NCBI GenBank assembly: GCA_050329935.1
Contig: JBHJOI010000027.1
Coordinates: 1-64,000, forward strand
Reading direction: 5' to 3'
DNA from: CAYSFW01 sp050329935
GTDB taxonomy: Bacteria > Pseudomonadota > Gammaproteobacteria > UWMA-0217
DNA: 64,000 nt
Below are positions 24,467-34,480 of the stretch, one piece after another. A program made the translations under genes and the position numbers. Position 1 is the stretch's first letter; each line of letters starts with the position of its first letter. The notes below the pieces were generated by a model. It had not been told where the DNA came from. It made no database searches and worked only from the letters and a program-made list of their open reading frames with translations.

Positions 24467-25974
24467 ACGCGCGGGTGAGCCCAATGTCCGACCCGAGACT
24501 GAGCGAATTGCTGAATGGGATTATCGAGTTGCCCGCGAGTTTCGACCGGCCGGTGCGCGGGTTGGCGCTCGACAGTCGCGACGTTCGGCCGGGCTCGCTG
24601 TTTTTTGCGACCCGCGGCACGCAGCGGCACGGCATCGAGTTCGCGCGGGCCGCCGTCGACGCGGGCGCGATCGCGGTGCTGTGGGACCCCGATCCCGAAC
24701 TCGCGCCACTGCTCGATGCACTGACAGTGCCGGTTATCGCCGTGGCGGATCTAGGGCAGCGACTCGGGGCGATCGCCGAACGCTTCCATGGGGGGCCGTC
24801 ACGTCATTTGCAGGTCGTCGGCGTCACGGGCACCAACGGCAAGACCTCGGTCGCGCATTTTCTGGCGCAACTGTTGGATCAGCCGCCGCTGCGCTGCGGG
24901 TTCATCGGCACGCTCGGCGCTGGCCTCTACGGTGAATTGGCGCCCGGGACCCACACCACCCCGGACGCCATTCAGGTGCATCGCATTCTGGCCGACTTCG
25001 TGACCCGCGGCGCTGCCTGCGCGGCGATGGAGGTCTCCTCGCACGCACTCGACCAAGGGCGCGTCAATGGCGTCCGCTTCGAAATTGGTGTGTTCACCAA
25101 TCTCACTCGCGACCATCTTGACTATCACGGTGACATGGCACGCTACGCCGCGGCGAAACGTAGTTTCTTCTTTCGCCACCGCCCCCGCTTTGCCGTGCTC
25201 AATGCCGACGACCCGATTGGGCGGCAGTGGCTGGAATCGCTGCCGACCGTCGTCGAACCCTTGGCCTACTCGCTGCACGGACCGGTCGCTGGCTTTCCGA
25301 CGCTGACCGTGAGCGAATGGCAATTGACCAGCCAGGGGATGCAACTCGAGATCGAGTCGCCCTGGGGGCGGGCGCATGTCGCGAGCCCTTTGCTAGGCGC
25401 GTTCAACGCCTCGAATTTGCTCGCGGCGCTCGGCGCGTTGTTGTTGTTGGGCAAGTCGCTGCCCGAGGCAGCGGCGCGCTTGTCGCATGTGCGACCGCCG
25501 CCGGGGCGCATGGAATGCCTGGGCGGTGGAACGTTGCCGCTGGTCGTGATCGATTATGCGCATACGCCGGATGCGCTTGAGAAGACGTTGCAGGCATTGC
25601 GCGCGCATACCGCCGGACGCCTGATCTGCGTTTTTGGTTGCGGTGGTGACCGCGATCCAGGCAAGCGGCCGCTGATGGGGCGTAGCGCGGAGTCCTACGC
25701 GGACAGCGGCATCATCACTGACGATAACCCGCGCGGCGAGGATCCAGCGGCAATCGCTCGCGCGATTCTCCAAGGGCAACACGACACGCGGCAAATGCCC
25801 GTTATCCATGATCGGCGGGTGGCGATCCGCGCGGCGTTGGCCGACGCACGGGCCGGTGACACGGTCCTGATCGCCGGCAAGGGGCATGAGAGCTACCAGA
25901 TCGTCGGACGTGACAGCCGCCCGTTCTCGGACCGCGCCGTCGTCACCGAATGGCTCGTGGAGGTCTCGCGATGA
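24463..25974 (+). CDS. murE: UDP-MurNAc-tripeptide synthetase MurE (meso-DAP adding)
   Basis: MurE adds the third stem-peptide residue to UDP-MurNAc-Ala-Glu. The Mur-ligase ATP loop is VTGTNGKTSVAHF near residue 120. The substrate-specificity motif DNPR occurs in ITDDNPRGEDP, which marks meso-diaminopimelate instead of lysine. The C-terminal GKGHESYQIV is typical. The start is taken as GTG 24463 (GTGA overlap with ftsI, 503 residues); an ATG at 24484 (MSDPRLSELL) is an equally plausible start. Confidence 0.95.
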   Translation: MNARVSPMSDPRLSELLNGIIELPASFDRPVRGLALDSRDVRPGSLFFATRGTQRHGIEFARAAVDAGAIAVLWDPDPELAPLLDALTVPVIAVADLGQRLGAIAERFHGGPSRHLQVVGVTGTNGKTSVAHFLAQLLDQPPLRCGFIGTLGAGLYGELAPGTHTTPDAIQVHRILADFVTRGAACAAMEVSSHALDQGRVNGVRFEIGVFTNLTRDHLDYHGDMARYAAAKRSFFFRHRPRFAVLNADDPIGRQWLESLPTVVEPLAYSLHGPVAGFPTLTVSEWQLTSQGMQLEIESPWGRAHVASPLLGAFNASNLLAALGALLLLGKSLPEAAARLSHVRPPPGRMECLGGGTLPLVVIDYAHTPDALEKTLQALRAHTAGRLICVFGCGGDRDPGKRPLMGRSAESYADSGIITDDNPRGEDPAAIARAILQGQHDTRQMPVIHDRRVAIRAALADARAGDTVLIAGKGHESYQIVGRDSRPFSDRAVVTEWLVEVSR

Positions 25975-27344
25975 ACTGGTTGCGCTTGAGCGAGGTCGCC
26001 GCGATGCTGGGCCAGCCTCTGGTGGGCGAAGACGTGTGGGTGGATTCGGTCTCGACCGATACCCGAAAAGTTGCCGGAAACGAATTGTTTTTCGCCCTCA
26101 ATGGGCCGCGTTTCGACGCACATTCGGTCCTCGAGCAGCCGGGAGTGCGGAGTTATGCCGGGCTGGTCGTATCGCGCCCGGTCAGTCACAAGGCGCCACA
26201 AATCATCGTGCCCGACACCCGTATCGCGCTGGGTCGGCTCGCCGCCGCGTGGCGAAATCAATTCCAGGGGCGGGTCGTGGGTTTGACCGGCAGCAACGGC
26301 AAAACCACGGTCAAGGAGATGATCGCCTCGATCACGGCCGTGACGCATGACGTGCTCTATACGCAGGGGAATCTCAATAATGACATCGGGGTTCCGCTCA
26401 CGTTGCTGAGATTGAGGTCCCAACATGAGATCGCGGTGATCGAGATGGGGGCGAATCACGCCGGAGAGATCGCCTATTTGACACAACTTGTGCGCCCCGA
26501 TGTCGCGCTGGTGAACAACGCGGGACCCGCGCACCTTGAGGGGTTCGGTGACCTGGAGGGCGTGGCTCGCGCGAAGGGCGAGATCTACGGCGGATTGGGG
26601 CCAGACGGCGTCGCGGTGGTCAATGCCGACGATGTATTCGCGGATTACTGGACCGGGTTGAATGTCGGCCGGCGCGTGATCCGGTTTGGCAAGGCGCCGG
26701 ACGCGGACGTGCGCCTGGTGGGCACGGATCCGTTGCGGTTGGTCGTCGGCGGCGCGGCGATTGAACTGACGCTGCAGCTGGAAGGCTGGCATAACGCACT
26801 CAACGCGACGGCGGCCGCCGCAGTCGCGGTCGCGCTGGGCATGCCGAACGAAACCATTCGCGACGGACTTGCGCGCATGACCGCGTTCAAAGGCCGTCTG
26901 CGGATCGTACGCGGCTTGAATGGCGTGCAGTTGATCGACGACAGCTATAACGCGAATCCGGCCTCCGCAAAGGCGGCCGTGGACGTGCTGGCGCAGCGTG
27001 CCGGCGCGCGGATATTGGTACTCGGCGATATGGGTGAGTTGGGGCCATCGGCCGCGGCGTTGCATGCTGACTTGGGCGCCTACGCGAAGGCGCGGGGCCT
27101 GGATCGCCTGTTTGGCTTCGGTGATCTGAGCGGCGCGGCGGTCGGTGCCTTTGGCGTGGGCGCCGAGCACTTCGCCGAACTCGATTCCTTGATCGCCGCA
27201 TTGAAGACGCTCGCGGCGCCCGATGTCGTGGCGCTCATCAAGGGCTCGCGCTCGATGCGGATGGACCGCGTGGTCGAGGCCCTGAAGGCCAGAATTCCTG
27301 TCGACGGCGCGGATGGCAACGGAGGCCACGAACATGTTGCTTGA
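25971..27344 (+). CDS. murF: UDP-MurNAc-tripeptide:D-Ala-D-Ala ligase MurF
   Basis: MurF attaches D-Ala-D-Ala to complete the UDP-MurNAc-pentapeptide. The ATG at 25971 overlaps the murE stop (ATGA) and gives 457 residues, MNWLRLSEVAAMLG, matching E. coli (452); upstream frame extension was discarded. The ATP loop is LTGSNGKTTVKEMI, with QGNLNNDIGVPLTLL, the central IEMGANHAGEIAYL and the C-terminal-domain LIDDSYNANPASAKAA. It overlaps mraY by 11 bp. Confidence 0.96.
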   Translation: MNWLRLSEVAAMLGQPLVGEDVWVDSVSTDTRKVAGNELFFALNGPRFDAHSVLEQPGVRSYAGLVVSRPVSHKAPQIIVPDTRIALGRLAAAWRNQFQGRVVGLTGSNGKTTVKEMIASITAVTHDVLYTQGNLNNDIGVPLTLLRLRSQHEIAVIEMGANHAGEIAYLTQLVRPDVALVNNAGPAHLEGFGDLEGVARAKGEIYGGLGPDGVAVVNADDVFADYWTGLNVGRRVIRFGKAPDADVRLVGTDPLRLVVGGAAIELTLQLEGWHNALNATAAAAVAVALGMPNETIRDGLARMTAFKGRLRIVRGLNGVQLIDDSYNANPASAKAAVDVLAQRAGARILVLGDMGELGPSAAALHADLGAYAKARGLDRLFGFGDLSGAAVGAFGVGAEHFAELDSLIAALKTLAAPDVVALIKGSRSMRMDRVVEALKARIPVDGADGNGGHEHVA

Positions 27345-28416
27345 GCTGACGCGCTGGCTTACCCAATACCTCGGCGCCTTTCGTGCGTTCGAGTTCATCA
27401 CGATGCGGGTCATCATGGCGACGCTCACCGCGCTGGTGATATCGCTCTGGCTGGGGCCGGTCGTGATCCGCAAACTCACCGAATACAAGGTCGGACAGCA
27501 GGTCCGCAAGGACGGCCCGCAGAGCCACCTCGGCAAGGCCGGAACGCCGACGATGGGCGGCTTGCTGATCCTGCTGTCGGTTGGCTTGTCCACCGTGCTG
27601 TGGAGCGATTTGAGCAATCGCTTCATGTGGGTGGTGTTGCTGGTGACGCTTGGCTTCGGTCTGGTCGGCGGCGTTGATGACTACCTGAAACTGCGCTACG
27701 GCAATTCCAAGGGATTGGCGCCGCGCGCGAAGATGCTGGGGCAGTCGCTGGTCGCCCTGACGGCCGCGGTATTTTTGTATATCACCGCGGCGAGTCCGCA
27801 AGAGACCACGCTGCTGATTCCCGTGTTCAAGGACTTCGGCTGGGAGATGGGGCTGCTGTTCATACCGTGGGCGTATTTCGTCATCGTGGGTTCGAGCAAC
27901 GCGGTCAACCTCACGGACGGTCTGGACGGACTGGCGATCCTGCCTGCGGTGCTGGTCGGTGGCGCGCTGGGATTGATCGCGTACTTCACCGGGCATATCA
28001 AATTTGCCGAGTACCTGTCGATTCCGTATATCGCCGGGGTCGGTGAAATCACCGTCTTCACCGCGGCACTGGTCGGCGCGGGGCTTGGGTTTCTTTGGTT
28101 CAACACATACCCGGCGCAGGTGTTCATGGGTGATATCGGCGCGTTGGCGTTGGGCGCGGCGCTCGGCACGATCGCGGTGGTCACGCACCAGGAACTGGTG
28201 TTGGTGATCATGGGGGGCGTTTTTGTTCTGGAGACGGTCTCGGTGATCTTGCAGGTCGCTTCATTCAAGCTCACCGGTAAGCGAATCTTTCGCATGGCGC
28301 CAATACACCACCACTTTGAGCTCAAGGGTTGGCCGGAGCCGCGCGTTATTGTGCGGTTCTGGATCATTACCGTGGTGTTGGTGCTGGTTGGCTTGGCTAC
28401 GTTGAAGGTGCGCTGA
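27334..28416 (+). CDS. mraY: Phospho-MurNAc-pentapeptide translocase MraY
   Basis: MraY makes lipid I by transferring phospho-MurNAc-pentapeptide to undecaprenyl phosphate in the inner membrane. The ATG at 27334 (MLLELTRWLTQYLG) gives 360 residues, the same as E. coli; an ATG at 27313 lies inside murF and is less likely. About ten membrane helices are visible. Conserved cytoplasmic loops are DGPQSHLGKAGTPTMGG, the Asp pair GVDDYLKLRYGNSKGL, NAVNLTDGLDGLAI, and the HHH motif APIHHHFELKGWPE. The stop shares one base with the murD start (TGATG). Confidence 0.97.
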   Translation: MLLELTRWLTQYLGAFRAFEFITMRVIMATLTALVISLWLGPVVIRKLTEYKVGQQVRKDGPQSHLGKAGTPTMGGLLILLSVGLSTVLWSDLSNRFMWVVLLVTLGFGLVGGVDDYLKLRYGNSKGLAPRAKMLGQSLVALTAAVFLYITAASPQETTLLIPVFKDFGWEMGLLFIPWAYFVIVGSSNAVNLTDGLDGLAILPAVLVGGALGLIAYFTGHIKFAEYLSIPYIAGVGEITVFTAALVGAGLGFLWFNTYPAQVFMGDIGALALGAALGTIAVVTHQELVLVIMGGVFVLETVSVILQVASFKLTGKRIFRMAPIHHHFELKGWPEPRVIVRFWIITVVLVLVGLATLKVR

Positions 28417-29792
28417 TGAACGGAATGGCTCTTTCGACCTCGCCGTCGCTGGATCAAAACCGACCATGGTTGGTGTTCGGGATGGGTGGAACCGGCCGCT
28501 CGGTTGCGCGCTTTCTGCGCCACCAGGGCATTCCGTGCGTGCTCGGCGATAGCCGCGCCGATGCACGGCTCGAACGCGAACTGCGCGCCGAGTTTCCAGG
28601 TGCGGAACTGCGGCTCGGTGACTGCGAAGCGGAGGATTGGTCGCGGTATGGCCGCGTGATTCTGAGTCCGGGCGTGCCGCGGGCGCTCGCATGCGTGCAA
28701 CAGGCCATTGCCGGCGGCGTCGAGGTGGTCGGCGACATCGAGTTATTCGCGCGGATCGCGACGGCGCCGGTGGTTGCCGTGACAGGATCGAACGGCAAGA
28801 GCACGGTCGTCCACCTGCTGTGGAAGATGACTCAGGCCGCGGGCTGGGATGGCGCGCTTGGCGGCAATTTCGGCACGCCCGCGCTCGATCTGTTGAAGAC
28901 ACCGGAGGCCGAGGTGTATGTGCTCGAGCTGTCGAGTTTCCAGCTTGAGTCCACCTATTCGCTGCGTTCGGCGGTCGCGACGATTCTTAATATCAGCGAG
29001 GACCACCTCGACCGTTATCCCGATATCGAGCACTACGCCGCGGCGAAGGGGCGCATATTCGACGGCGCGCGCAAACTCGTCGTCAATCGCGACGACCCTC
29101 GGGTGATGGCGCTGATTCCGGCGGGGCGCGAATTCGTGAGTTTCGGATTGGACGTACCGGCGTCTGGACAGTTCGGTCTGCGTATCGCGGACGCGGCGCA
29201 TCAATGGCTTGCGAAGGGTGACGTCTCGCTGCTGCCGATCGCGGAACTTCGATTGTACGGGCGTCACAATCTCGCCAATGCGCTTGCGGCGCTCGCGCTG
29301 GGCGAGGCGATCGGTTTACCGCTCGCGGCGATGCTCGAGGCCTTGCGTCAGTACGCCGGATTGCCCCACCGCACCCAGTGGGTTAGGGAGCTTGGCGGCG
29401 TGACTTGGCTGAACGATTCCAAAGCCACCAACGTCGGCGCGACGGTCGCGGCACTCAAGGGCTTGGCCAATCCGGTCATTCTCCTCGCGGGAGGACAGGG
29501 CAAGGGGCAGGACTTCGGCCTATTGCGCGAGGCCGTGGCTGCTCACGCGCGGGCGGTGTTGTTGTTCGGCGAAGACGCGCCGAAACTCGAGCGCGCGCTG
29601 GCCGGTGCGAGTGAGCTGCGTCGGGTACCCTCCCTGGTGGAAGCTGTGAGCATGGCGCATGCCTTGGCAGAGTCGGGTGACTACGTATTGCTGTCGCCGG
29701 CCTGTGCGAGCTTCGATATGTTTACTGGCTATGCGCAACGCGGCGATCGTTTCGCCGCGCTGGTGAACGAGTTGCAGGGAGGCGGCGCTTGA
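28416..29792 (+). CDS. murD: UDP-MurNAc-L-Ala:D-Glu ligase MurD
   Basis: MurD adds D-glutamate to UDP-MurNAc-L-Ala. The ATG at 28416 follows the mraY stop with a one-base overlap and gives 458 residues. An N-terminal nucleotide-binding segment WLVFGMGGTGRSVARFL leads to the ATP loop AVTGSNGKSTVVHLLW. ALDLLKTPEAEVYVLELSSF and WLNDSKATNVGATVAAL are family signatures. The C-terminal LLSPACASFDMFTGYAQRGD closes the substrate site. It is followed immediately by ftsW. Confidence 0.96.
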   Translation: MNGMALSTSPSLDQNRPWLVFGMGGTGRSVARFLRHQGIPCVLGDSRADARLERELRAEFPGAELRLGDCEAEDWSRYGRVILSPGVPRALACVQQAIAGGVEVVGDIELFARIATAPVVAVTGSNGKSTVVHLLWKMTQAAGWDGALGGNFGTPALDLLKTPEAEVYVLELSSFQLESTYSLRSAVATILNISEDHLDRYPDIEHYAAAKGRIFDGARKLVVNRDDPRVMALIPAGREFVSFGLDVPASGQFGLRIADAAHQWLAKGDVSLLPIAELRLYGRHNLANALAALALGEAIGLPLAAMLEALRQYAGLPHRTQWVRELGGVTWLNDSKATNVGATVAALKGLANPVILLAGGQGKGQDFGLLREAVAAHARAVLLFGEDAPKLERALAGASELRRVPSLVEAVSMAHALAESGDYVLLSPACASFDMFTGYAQRGDRFAALVNELQGGGA

Positions 29793-30988
29793 TGCAGGCA
29801 ACCCGACACTTGACTGACGCGCTCACGATCCAGTTGCGACAGCGGCTGGATATTGGACTCATGCTGGTCGCGGCGGCGCTGCTCGCGCTCGGCCTGATCA
29901 TGGTTGGATCCGCGGCGATTGGTATCTCGGACCAAAACTTTTCCAATCCCTACCATTACCTGACGCGTCAGGTGATCTACGTTGCCATTGGGCTGTTCGC
30001 GGCGTACCTCGCATATGAACTGCCGCTGCAACTCTGGGAAGTGGCCGGCGTGATCTTGCTGGCGTTTATCTTCTTCCTTCTGATCGCGGTGCTGGTGCCG
30101 GGCGTCGGGCGTACCGTGAATGGCGCGACCCGCTGGATCAACCTGGGTCCGACGGTACTCCAGGTCTCCGAACTCGCGAAGCTGTTGATGATTCTTTACA
30201 TGGCCGGATACATCGTGCGCCATGGGCAAGACGTCCGCGGGAGTCTGGTCGGTTTCCTGAAGCCCATGCTTGTGGCCGCGCTGGTGTCGGCGCTATTGCT
30301 TGCGCAACCGGATTATGGCGCGGCCGCGGTGATTGTCGCGGTCATTATGGGATTGTTGTTCCTCGGAGGCGTTCGTCTTTCCCACTTTGTCGCGCTGATT
30401 CTGGTCGCTGGCACCGCCTTTGCCGTGCTCGCGATTACCTCATCGTATCGACTGCAGCGGTTGATGACGTTCGCCGATCCCTGGGCAGATCCGTTCAATA
30501 CCGGATTCCAGTTGACCCAATCTTTGATCGCGATCGGGAGCGGATCGTGGTTCGGTGTTGGTCTCGGCGCCAGCATTCAGAAGCTGTTTTATCTGCCCGA
30601 GGCACACAATGACTTCGTGTTCGCCATTCTCGCCGAGGAACTGGGCTTTGTCGGCGTGAGCGTGGTGCTGATGCTGTTTACCTACACCGTTTGGCGGGCG
30701 TTCGCGATCGGCTCGACCGCGGAACGCACGGGTCATCTGTATGGCGCCTTGGTGGCGTATGGCGTCGGCTTGTGGATCGCGATTCAGGTGTTCGTCAATA
30801 TCGGGGTGAACATGGGCATCCTGCCGACCAAGGGCCTGACCTTGCCGTTCATGAGCGCAGGCGGGAGTAGCGTGGTGGCGATGTGCATCGGGCTTGGCCT
30901 GGTGTTGCGAGTGCATCGCGAAGTGCACGATCTCACGCTCAGAAACGGTGGCTCGAGCGCCTGGATCGCGCGCGGAGGTCGGACGTGA
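29792..30988 (+). CDS. ftsW: Septal peptidoglycan polymerase FtsW (SEDS family)
   Basis: FtsW polymerises lipid II at the septum in complex with FtsI. The ATG at 29792 shares one base with the murD stop and gives 398 residues with about ten membrane helices. SEDS landmarks include GATRWINLGPTVLQVSELAK, the catalytic-region AQPDYGAAAVI and the C-terminal ILPTKGLTLPFMSAGGSS. A TTG at 29789 would add one residue. It overlaps murG as GTGA. Confidence 0.96.
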   Translation: MQATRHLTDALTIQLRQRLDIGLMLVAAALLALGLIMVGSAAIGISDQNFSNPYHYLTRQVIYVAIGLFAAYLAYELPLQLWEVAGVILLAFIFFLLIAVLVPGVGRTVNGATRWINLGPTVLQVSELAKLLMILYMAGYIVRHGQDVRGSLVGFLKPMLVAALVSALLLAQPDYGAAAVIVAVIMGLLFLGGVRLSHFVALILVAGTAFAVLAITSSYRLQRLMTFADPWADPFNTGFQLTQSLIAIGSGSWFGVGLGASIQKLFYLPEAHNDFVFAILAEELGFVGVSVVLMLFTYTVWRAFAIGSTAERTGHLYGALVAYGVGLWIAIQVFVNIGVNMGILPTKGLTLPFMSAGGSSVVAMCIGLGLVLRVHREVHDLTLRNGGSSAWIARGGRT

Positions 30989-32118
30989 TTGCGCAGCGCG
31001 GATCAGGTCCGGTCATGATCATGGCAGGCGGAACGGGTGGCCACATCTTTCCGGCGTTGGCGGTCGCGGATGAATTGCGGCGTCGCGGCGTACCGGTGGT
31101 GTGGCTCGGCTCACGCGGCAAGATGGAGGCCCGGATTGTACCGACGCATGGCTATGAACTGGTTGAACTGAGCATCTCGGGTCTGCGTGGTTCGGATTTG
31201 AAGACGCGCATGCTGGCGCCGATGCGGCTGCTGCGGGCCGTCGCGCAGGCCGTGACGGTGATGCGGCGATACCGGCCGCGCGCGGTGCTCGGCATGGGCG
31301 GGTTCGCGGCGGGGCCTGGCGGTCTCGCAGCCGCGTTGCTGAGGATTCCCCTGATCATTCACGAGCAAAACGCGATTCCTGGGATGACCAATCGTTGGCT
31401 GGCGCGGCTTGCGACGCAGGTGTTCGAGGGCTTTCCGGAGAGCTTTAGGCGGGTGCGTCTGAACCGCGAGGTTCGCCATACCGGCAATCCGCTACGTAGT
31501 GAACTGCTCGCGCTGACACCGGCGAGCGCACGCCTGTCCGAGAGTCGCGGTCCTTTACGCCTCTTTGTGATCGGCGGCAGCCTGGGTGCGTTGAAGCTCA
31601 ATCAGACCGTGCCGCGTGCATTGGCGCTGTTGCCGCCCGAGACGCGTCCTGAAGTGTGGCATCAGAGCGGCGAGCGGCATTTGGATGCCACGCGCCAGCT
31701 GTACGCCGATGCGGGCGTGGCGGCACGCGTCGACGCCTTTCTGAATTCGATGGCGGCACCTTATACCTGGACGGATCTGGTGCTCGCGCGTGCCGGCGCG
31801 CTCACGATCGCGGAATTGGCGCAATGTGGCCTGCCCGCCGTGCTGGTGCCTTATCCCCACGCGGTCGATGACCATCAAACCGCGAATGCACAGTTACTGG
31901 TTGCCCGGGGCGCCGCGGTGCTCATTCCGGATATTGAGTTGACGCCCGAGCGCTTGGCCGCGGTGTTGTTCGATCTCAACCGGGACCGCGCGGACTTGTT
32001 GCGGATGAGTGAGGCCAGCCAAGGTCTGAGCCGGCCCGAGGCGGCGCACGTCATCGCCGACGCCTTGGTGGGCGCGAATCGAGAAATCGCGATTAAGCTG
32101 CGGGAGGTGACGTCGTGA
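30985..32118 (+). CDS. murG: Lipid II synthase MurG
   Basis: MurG transfers GlcNAc from UDP-GlcNAc to lipid I on the cytoplasmic membrane face. It is a GT-B glycosyltransferase: MIMAGGTGGHIFPALAVAD at the start, IIHEQNAIPGMTNRWLA, then VIGGSLGALKLNQ and RAGALTIAELAQCGLPAVLV. GTG at 30985 overlaps the ftsW stop (377 residues); an ATG at 31015, just before the first glycine loop, is an alternative closer to the E. coli length (355). Overlap with murC is GTGA. Confidence 0.96.
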   Translation: MIAQRGSGPVMIMAGGTGGHIFPALAVADELRRRGVPVVWLGSRGKMEARIVPTHGYELVELSISGLRGSDLKTRMLAPMRLLRAVAQAVTVMRRYRPRAVLGMGGFAAGPGGLAAALLRIPLIIHEQNAIPGMTNRWLARLATQVFEGFPESFRRVRLNREVRHTGNPLRSELLALTPASARLSESRGPLRLFVIGGSLGALKLNQTVPRALALLPPETRPEVWHQSGERHLDATRQLYADAGVAARVDAFLNSMAAPYTWTDLVLARAGALTIAELAQCGLPAVLVPYPHAVDDHQTANAQLLVARGAAVLIPDIELTPERLAAVLFDLNRDRADLLRMSEASQGLSRPEAAHVIADALVGANREIAIKLREVTS

Positions 32119-33542
32119 GACCTTATTCTGAAATTGGACTCGCCCACCGTATTGGACGGCTGCATTTCGTGGGCATTGGTGGTTCGGGGATGGGCGGCAT
32201 CGCCGAGGTGTTCCTGAACTTGGGTTACCAGGTCAGCGGATCCGATCTCGCAGAAAACGCGGTCACACGGCGGTTGCAGGAGCTGGGCGCGACCGTGTCG
32301 CGCGCGCATCAGGCGGAGCAGGTCGAAGGCGCCAGCGTGGTGGTCGTCTCCAGTGCGATCGACGAAGCCAACCCAGAAATTCGGGCCGCGCGCACCGCCC
32401 GCATTCCGGTGATCCCGCGCGCCGAGATGTTGGCCGAATTGATGCGCTTTCGCGAAGGTATCGCGATCGCGGGTACTCATGGCAAGACGACGACCACGAG
32501 TCTGGTCGCCAGCATTCTGGCGGAGGGTGGGTTGGACCCAACGTTCGTGATCGGTGGGCGTCTCAACAGCACCGCGAGTCACTCGCGGCTGGGCAATGGT
32601 CGCTATCTGGTCGCGGAAGCGGACGAGAGCGATGCGTCGTTCTTGTATTTGCAGCCGATTCTGGCGGTCGTGACCAACATCGACGCCGACCACCTCGCGA
32701 CCTACGACGGCGACATGGGCCGGTTGAAGCAGGTTTTTGTCGATTTTCTGCACCATTTGCCGTTCTACGGCTTGGCAGTACTGTGTGTCGACGATGCGGG
32801 CGTGCGCGAGATTCTGCCGCAAGTAACCCGACCGATCATCACTTATGGGATTGAACGTGCCGCCGACGTGCGCGCGCACTCAATCGAATTCGCTGGCTTA
32901 GGCTCGCGCTTCAGTGTCGCGATCGCCGGGCGCGAGAGCGAGCTCGAAATCGAGCTCAATACCCCCGGGCGCCATAACGTGCTGAATGCGCTTGCCGCGA
33001 TCGCAATCGCGGTCCAGGTAGGTTTGTCGGACCAAGTAATTCAACGTGCACTGGGCCAGTTCAGTGGCGTGGGGCGGCGCTTCCAGGTCTACGGCGATTA
33101 TTCGATCACGCGGCGCGGGGTGACTTTGGTGGACGATTACGGTCACCATCCCACGGAGGTAGCGGCGACGATCGCGGCGTTGCGCGCGGTTTGGCCGGCT
33201 CGCCGCTGCGTCATGGTTTTTCAGCCGCACCGCTACACCCGAACACGCGACCTGTTTGACGAGTTTGTGTCGGTACTGGCGACCGCGGATGTGTTGGTTT
33301 TGCTCGATGTCTACGCGGCAAGCGAGCAGCCGATTCAGGGTGTGGATAGTCAGGCGCTCGCGGCCGCGATTCGCGCGCGTGGTGGGATTGCGCCGATCAA
33401 CGTCGGAAACCACTCTGATCTGTTTGCGGTGCTCGACGGCTTGTTGCAGGACGGCGATGTCATTCTGACCCAGGGGGCCGGAAACGTAGGCGCGTTGGCC
33501 GCGGAACTTGCGCAACGCCTGGCGGTGGAGGGGGGTGCTTGA
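32115..33542 (+). CDS. murC: UDP-MurNAc:L-Ala ligase MurC
   Basis: MurC adds the first stem amino acid, L-alanine. The start is GTG (32115), 475 residues. It has the N-terminal HFVGIGGSGMGGIAEVFLN, the ATP loop IAGTHGKTTTTSLVASI, and ADESDASFLYLQP. In the C-terminal domain are VDDYGHHPTEVAATIAA and FQPHRYTRTRDLFDEF. All are canonical. The stop overlaps the upstream end of ddlB (TTGA), so the last amino-acid-adding steps are coupled. Confidence 0.96.
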   Translation: MRPYSEIGLAHRIGRLHFVGIGGSGMGGIAEVFLNLGYQVSGSDLAENAVTRRLQELGATVSRAHQAEQVEGASVVVVSSAIDEANPEIRAARTARIPVIPRAEMLAELMRFREGIAIAGTHGKTTTTSLVASILAEGGLDPTFVIGGRLNSTASHSRLGNGRYLVAEADESDASFLYLQPILAVVTNIDADHLATYDGDMGRLKQVFVDFLHHLPFYGLAVLCVDDAGVREILPQVTRPIITYGIERAADVRAHSIEFAGLGSRFSVAIAGRESELEIELNTPGRHNVLNALAAIAIAVQVGLSDQVIQRALGQFSGVGRRFQVYGDYSITRRGVTLVDDYGHHPTEVAATIAALRAVWPARRCVMVFQPHRYTRTRDLFDEFVSVLATADVLVLLDVYAASEQPIQGVDSQALAAAIRARGGIAPINVGNHSDLFAVLDGLLQDGDVILTQGAGNVGALAAELAQRLAVEGGA

Positions 33543-33544
33543 CC

Positions 33545-34480
33545 ATGGCGATGCCGGAACAGTTTGGTCGTGTCGCCGTGCTGATGGGCGGTTGGTCGTC
33601 GGAGCGCGAGGTTTCGCTGGTGAGCGGGCAGGCGGTGCTGGCGGGATTGCTGGCTGGCGGCGTCGACGCGCATGGGATCGACGTGGGTCGAGATATCGAC
33701 CAGCGGTTGCGGGCGGGTACTTACGATCGCGTATTCAATGTAGTGCATGGAACCGGTGGTGAGGATGGCGTTTTGCAGGGCGTGCTCGAGCTGCTGCAAC
33801 TGCCGTACACGGGTAGCGGCGTGACCGCTTCGGCGCTCAGCATGGATAAGATGTTGACCAAACGCATTTGGCGTTCGGCCGGGCTGCCGACCCCGAACTT
33901 CATGCGTTTGAATGCCGATTCCGATTGGGACGCGGTCGCCAAGGCGTTGGGTCTGCCGGTTGTGGTCAAGCCGTCCGCCGAGGGATCCAGCATCGGCGTC
34001 GCGATCGTCGAGCGCGCCGGGGACTTGCCGCAAGCGTACGCGAACGCCGCGCTGACGGGTGGCTTGGTGATGGCCGAACAATTTATCGAAGGCGAGGAGC
34101 TCACCTGCGGCATTCTCGATGGCGAAGCGCTGCCGTTGATTCGGGTAGCCGCGAGCCAGCGCTTTTATGATTATCACGCGAAATACGTAGCCGACGACAC
34201 GGAATACCGCTGCCCCGCGGGGCTGGACGATGCCGTTGAGGCGGCGATTCGACAATTGAGTCTCCAAGCGTTCGAGGTGCTCGGCGCCGCCGGCTGGGGC
34301 CGCGTGGATTGCTTTCGCGATCGCGCGGGCAAGGTGTGGTTGATCGAGCTCAATACCGTCCCAGGCATGACGAGTCACAGTCTGGTGCCCAAGGCGGCCG
34401 CGGTCGCTGGGATCGATTTCAATACCCTGGTGCGCCGCATTCTAGCGACCAGTCTTTGCCGCGATCGGAGGTTGCCGTGA
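33545..34480 (+). CDS. ddlB: D-alanine--D-alanine ligase B
   Basis: DdlB supplies D-Ala-D-Ala to MurF. It is an ATP-grasp enzyme of about 311 residues from the ATG at 33545; a TTG at 33539 overlapping the murC stop would add two residues. Visible elements are VAVLMGGWSSEREVSLVSG, NVVHGTGGEDGVLQGVLELL, the ATP-grasp VVKPSAEGSSIGVAIV, and the metal-binding end LIELNTVPGMTSHSLVPKAA. It overlaps ftsQ as GTGA. Confidence 0.95.
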   Translation: MAMPEQFGRVAVLMGGWSSEREVSLVSGQAVLAGLLAGGVDAHGIDVGRDIDQRLRAGTYDRVFNVVHGTGGEDGVLQGVLELLQLPYTGSGVTASALSMDKMLTKRIWRSAGLPTPNFMRLNADSDWDAVAKALGLPVVVKPSAEGSSIGVAIVERAGDLPQAYANAALTGGLVMAEQFIEGEELTCGILDGEALPLIRVAASQRFYDYHAKYVADDTEYRCPAGLDDAVEAAIRQLSLQAFEVLGAAGWGRVDCFRDRAGKVWLIELNTVPGMTSHSLVPKAAAVAGIDFNTLVRRILATSLCRDRRLP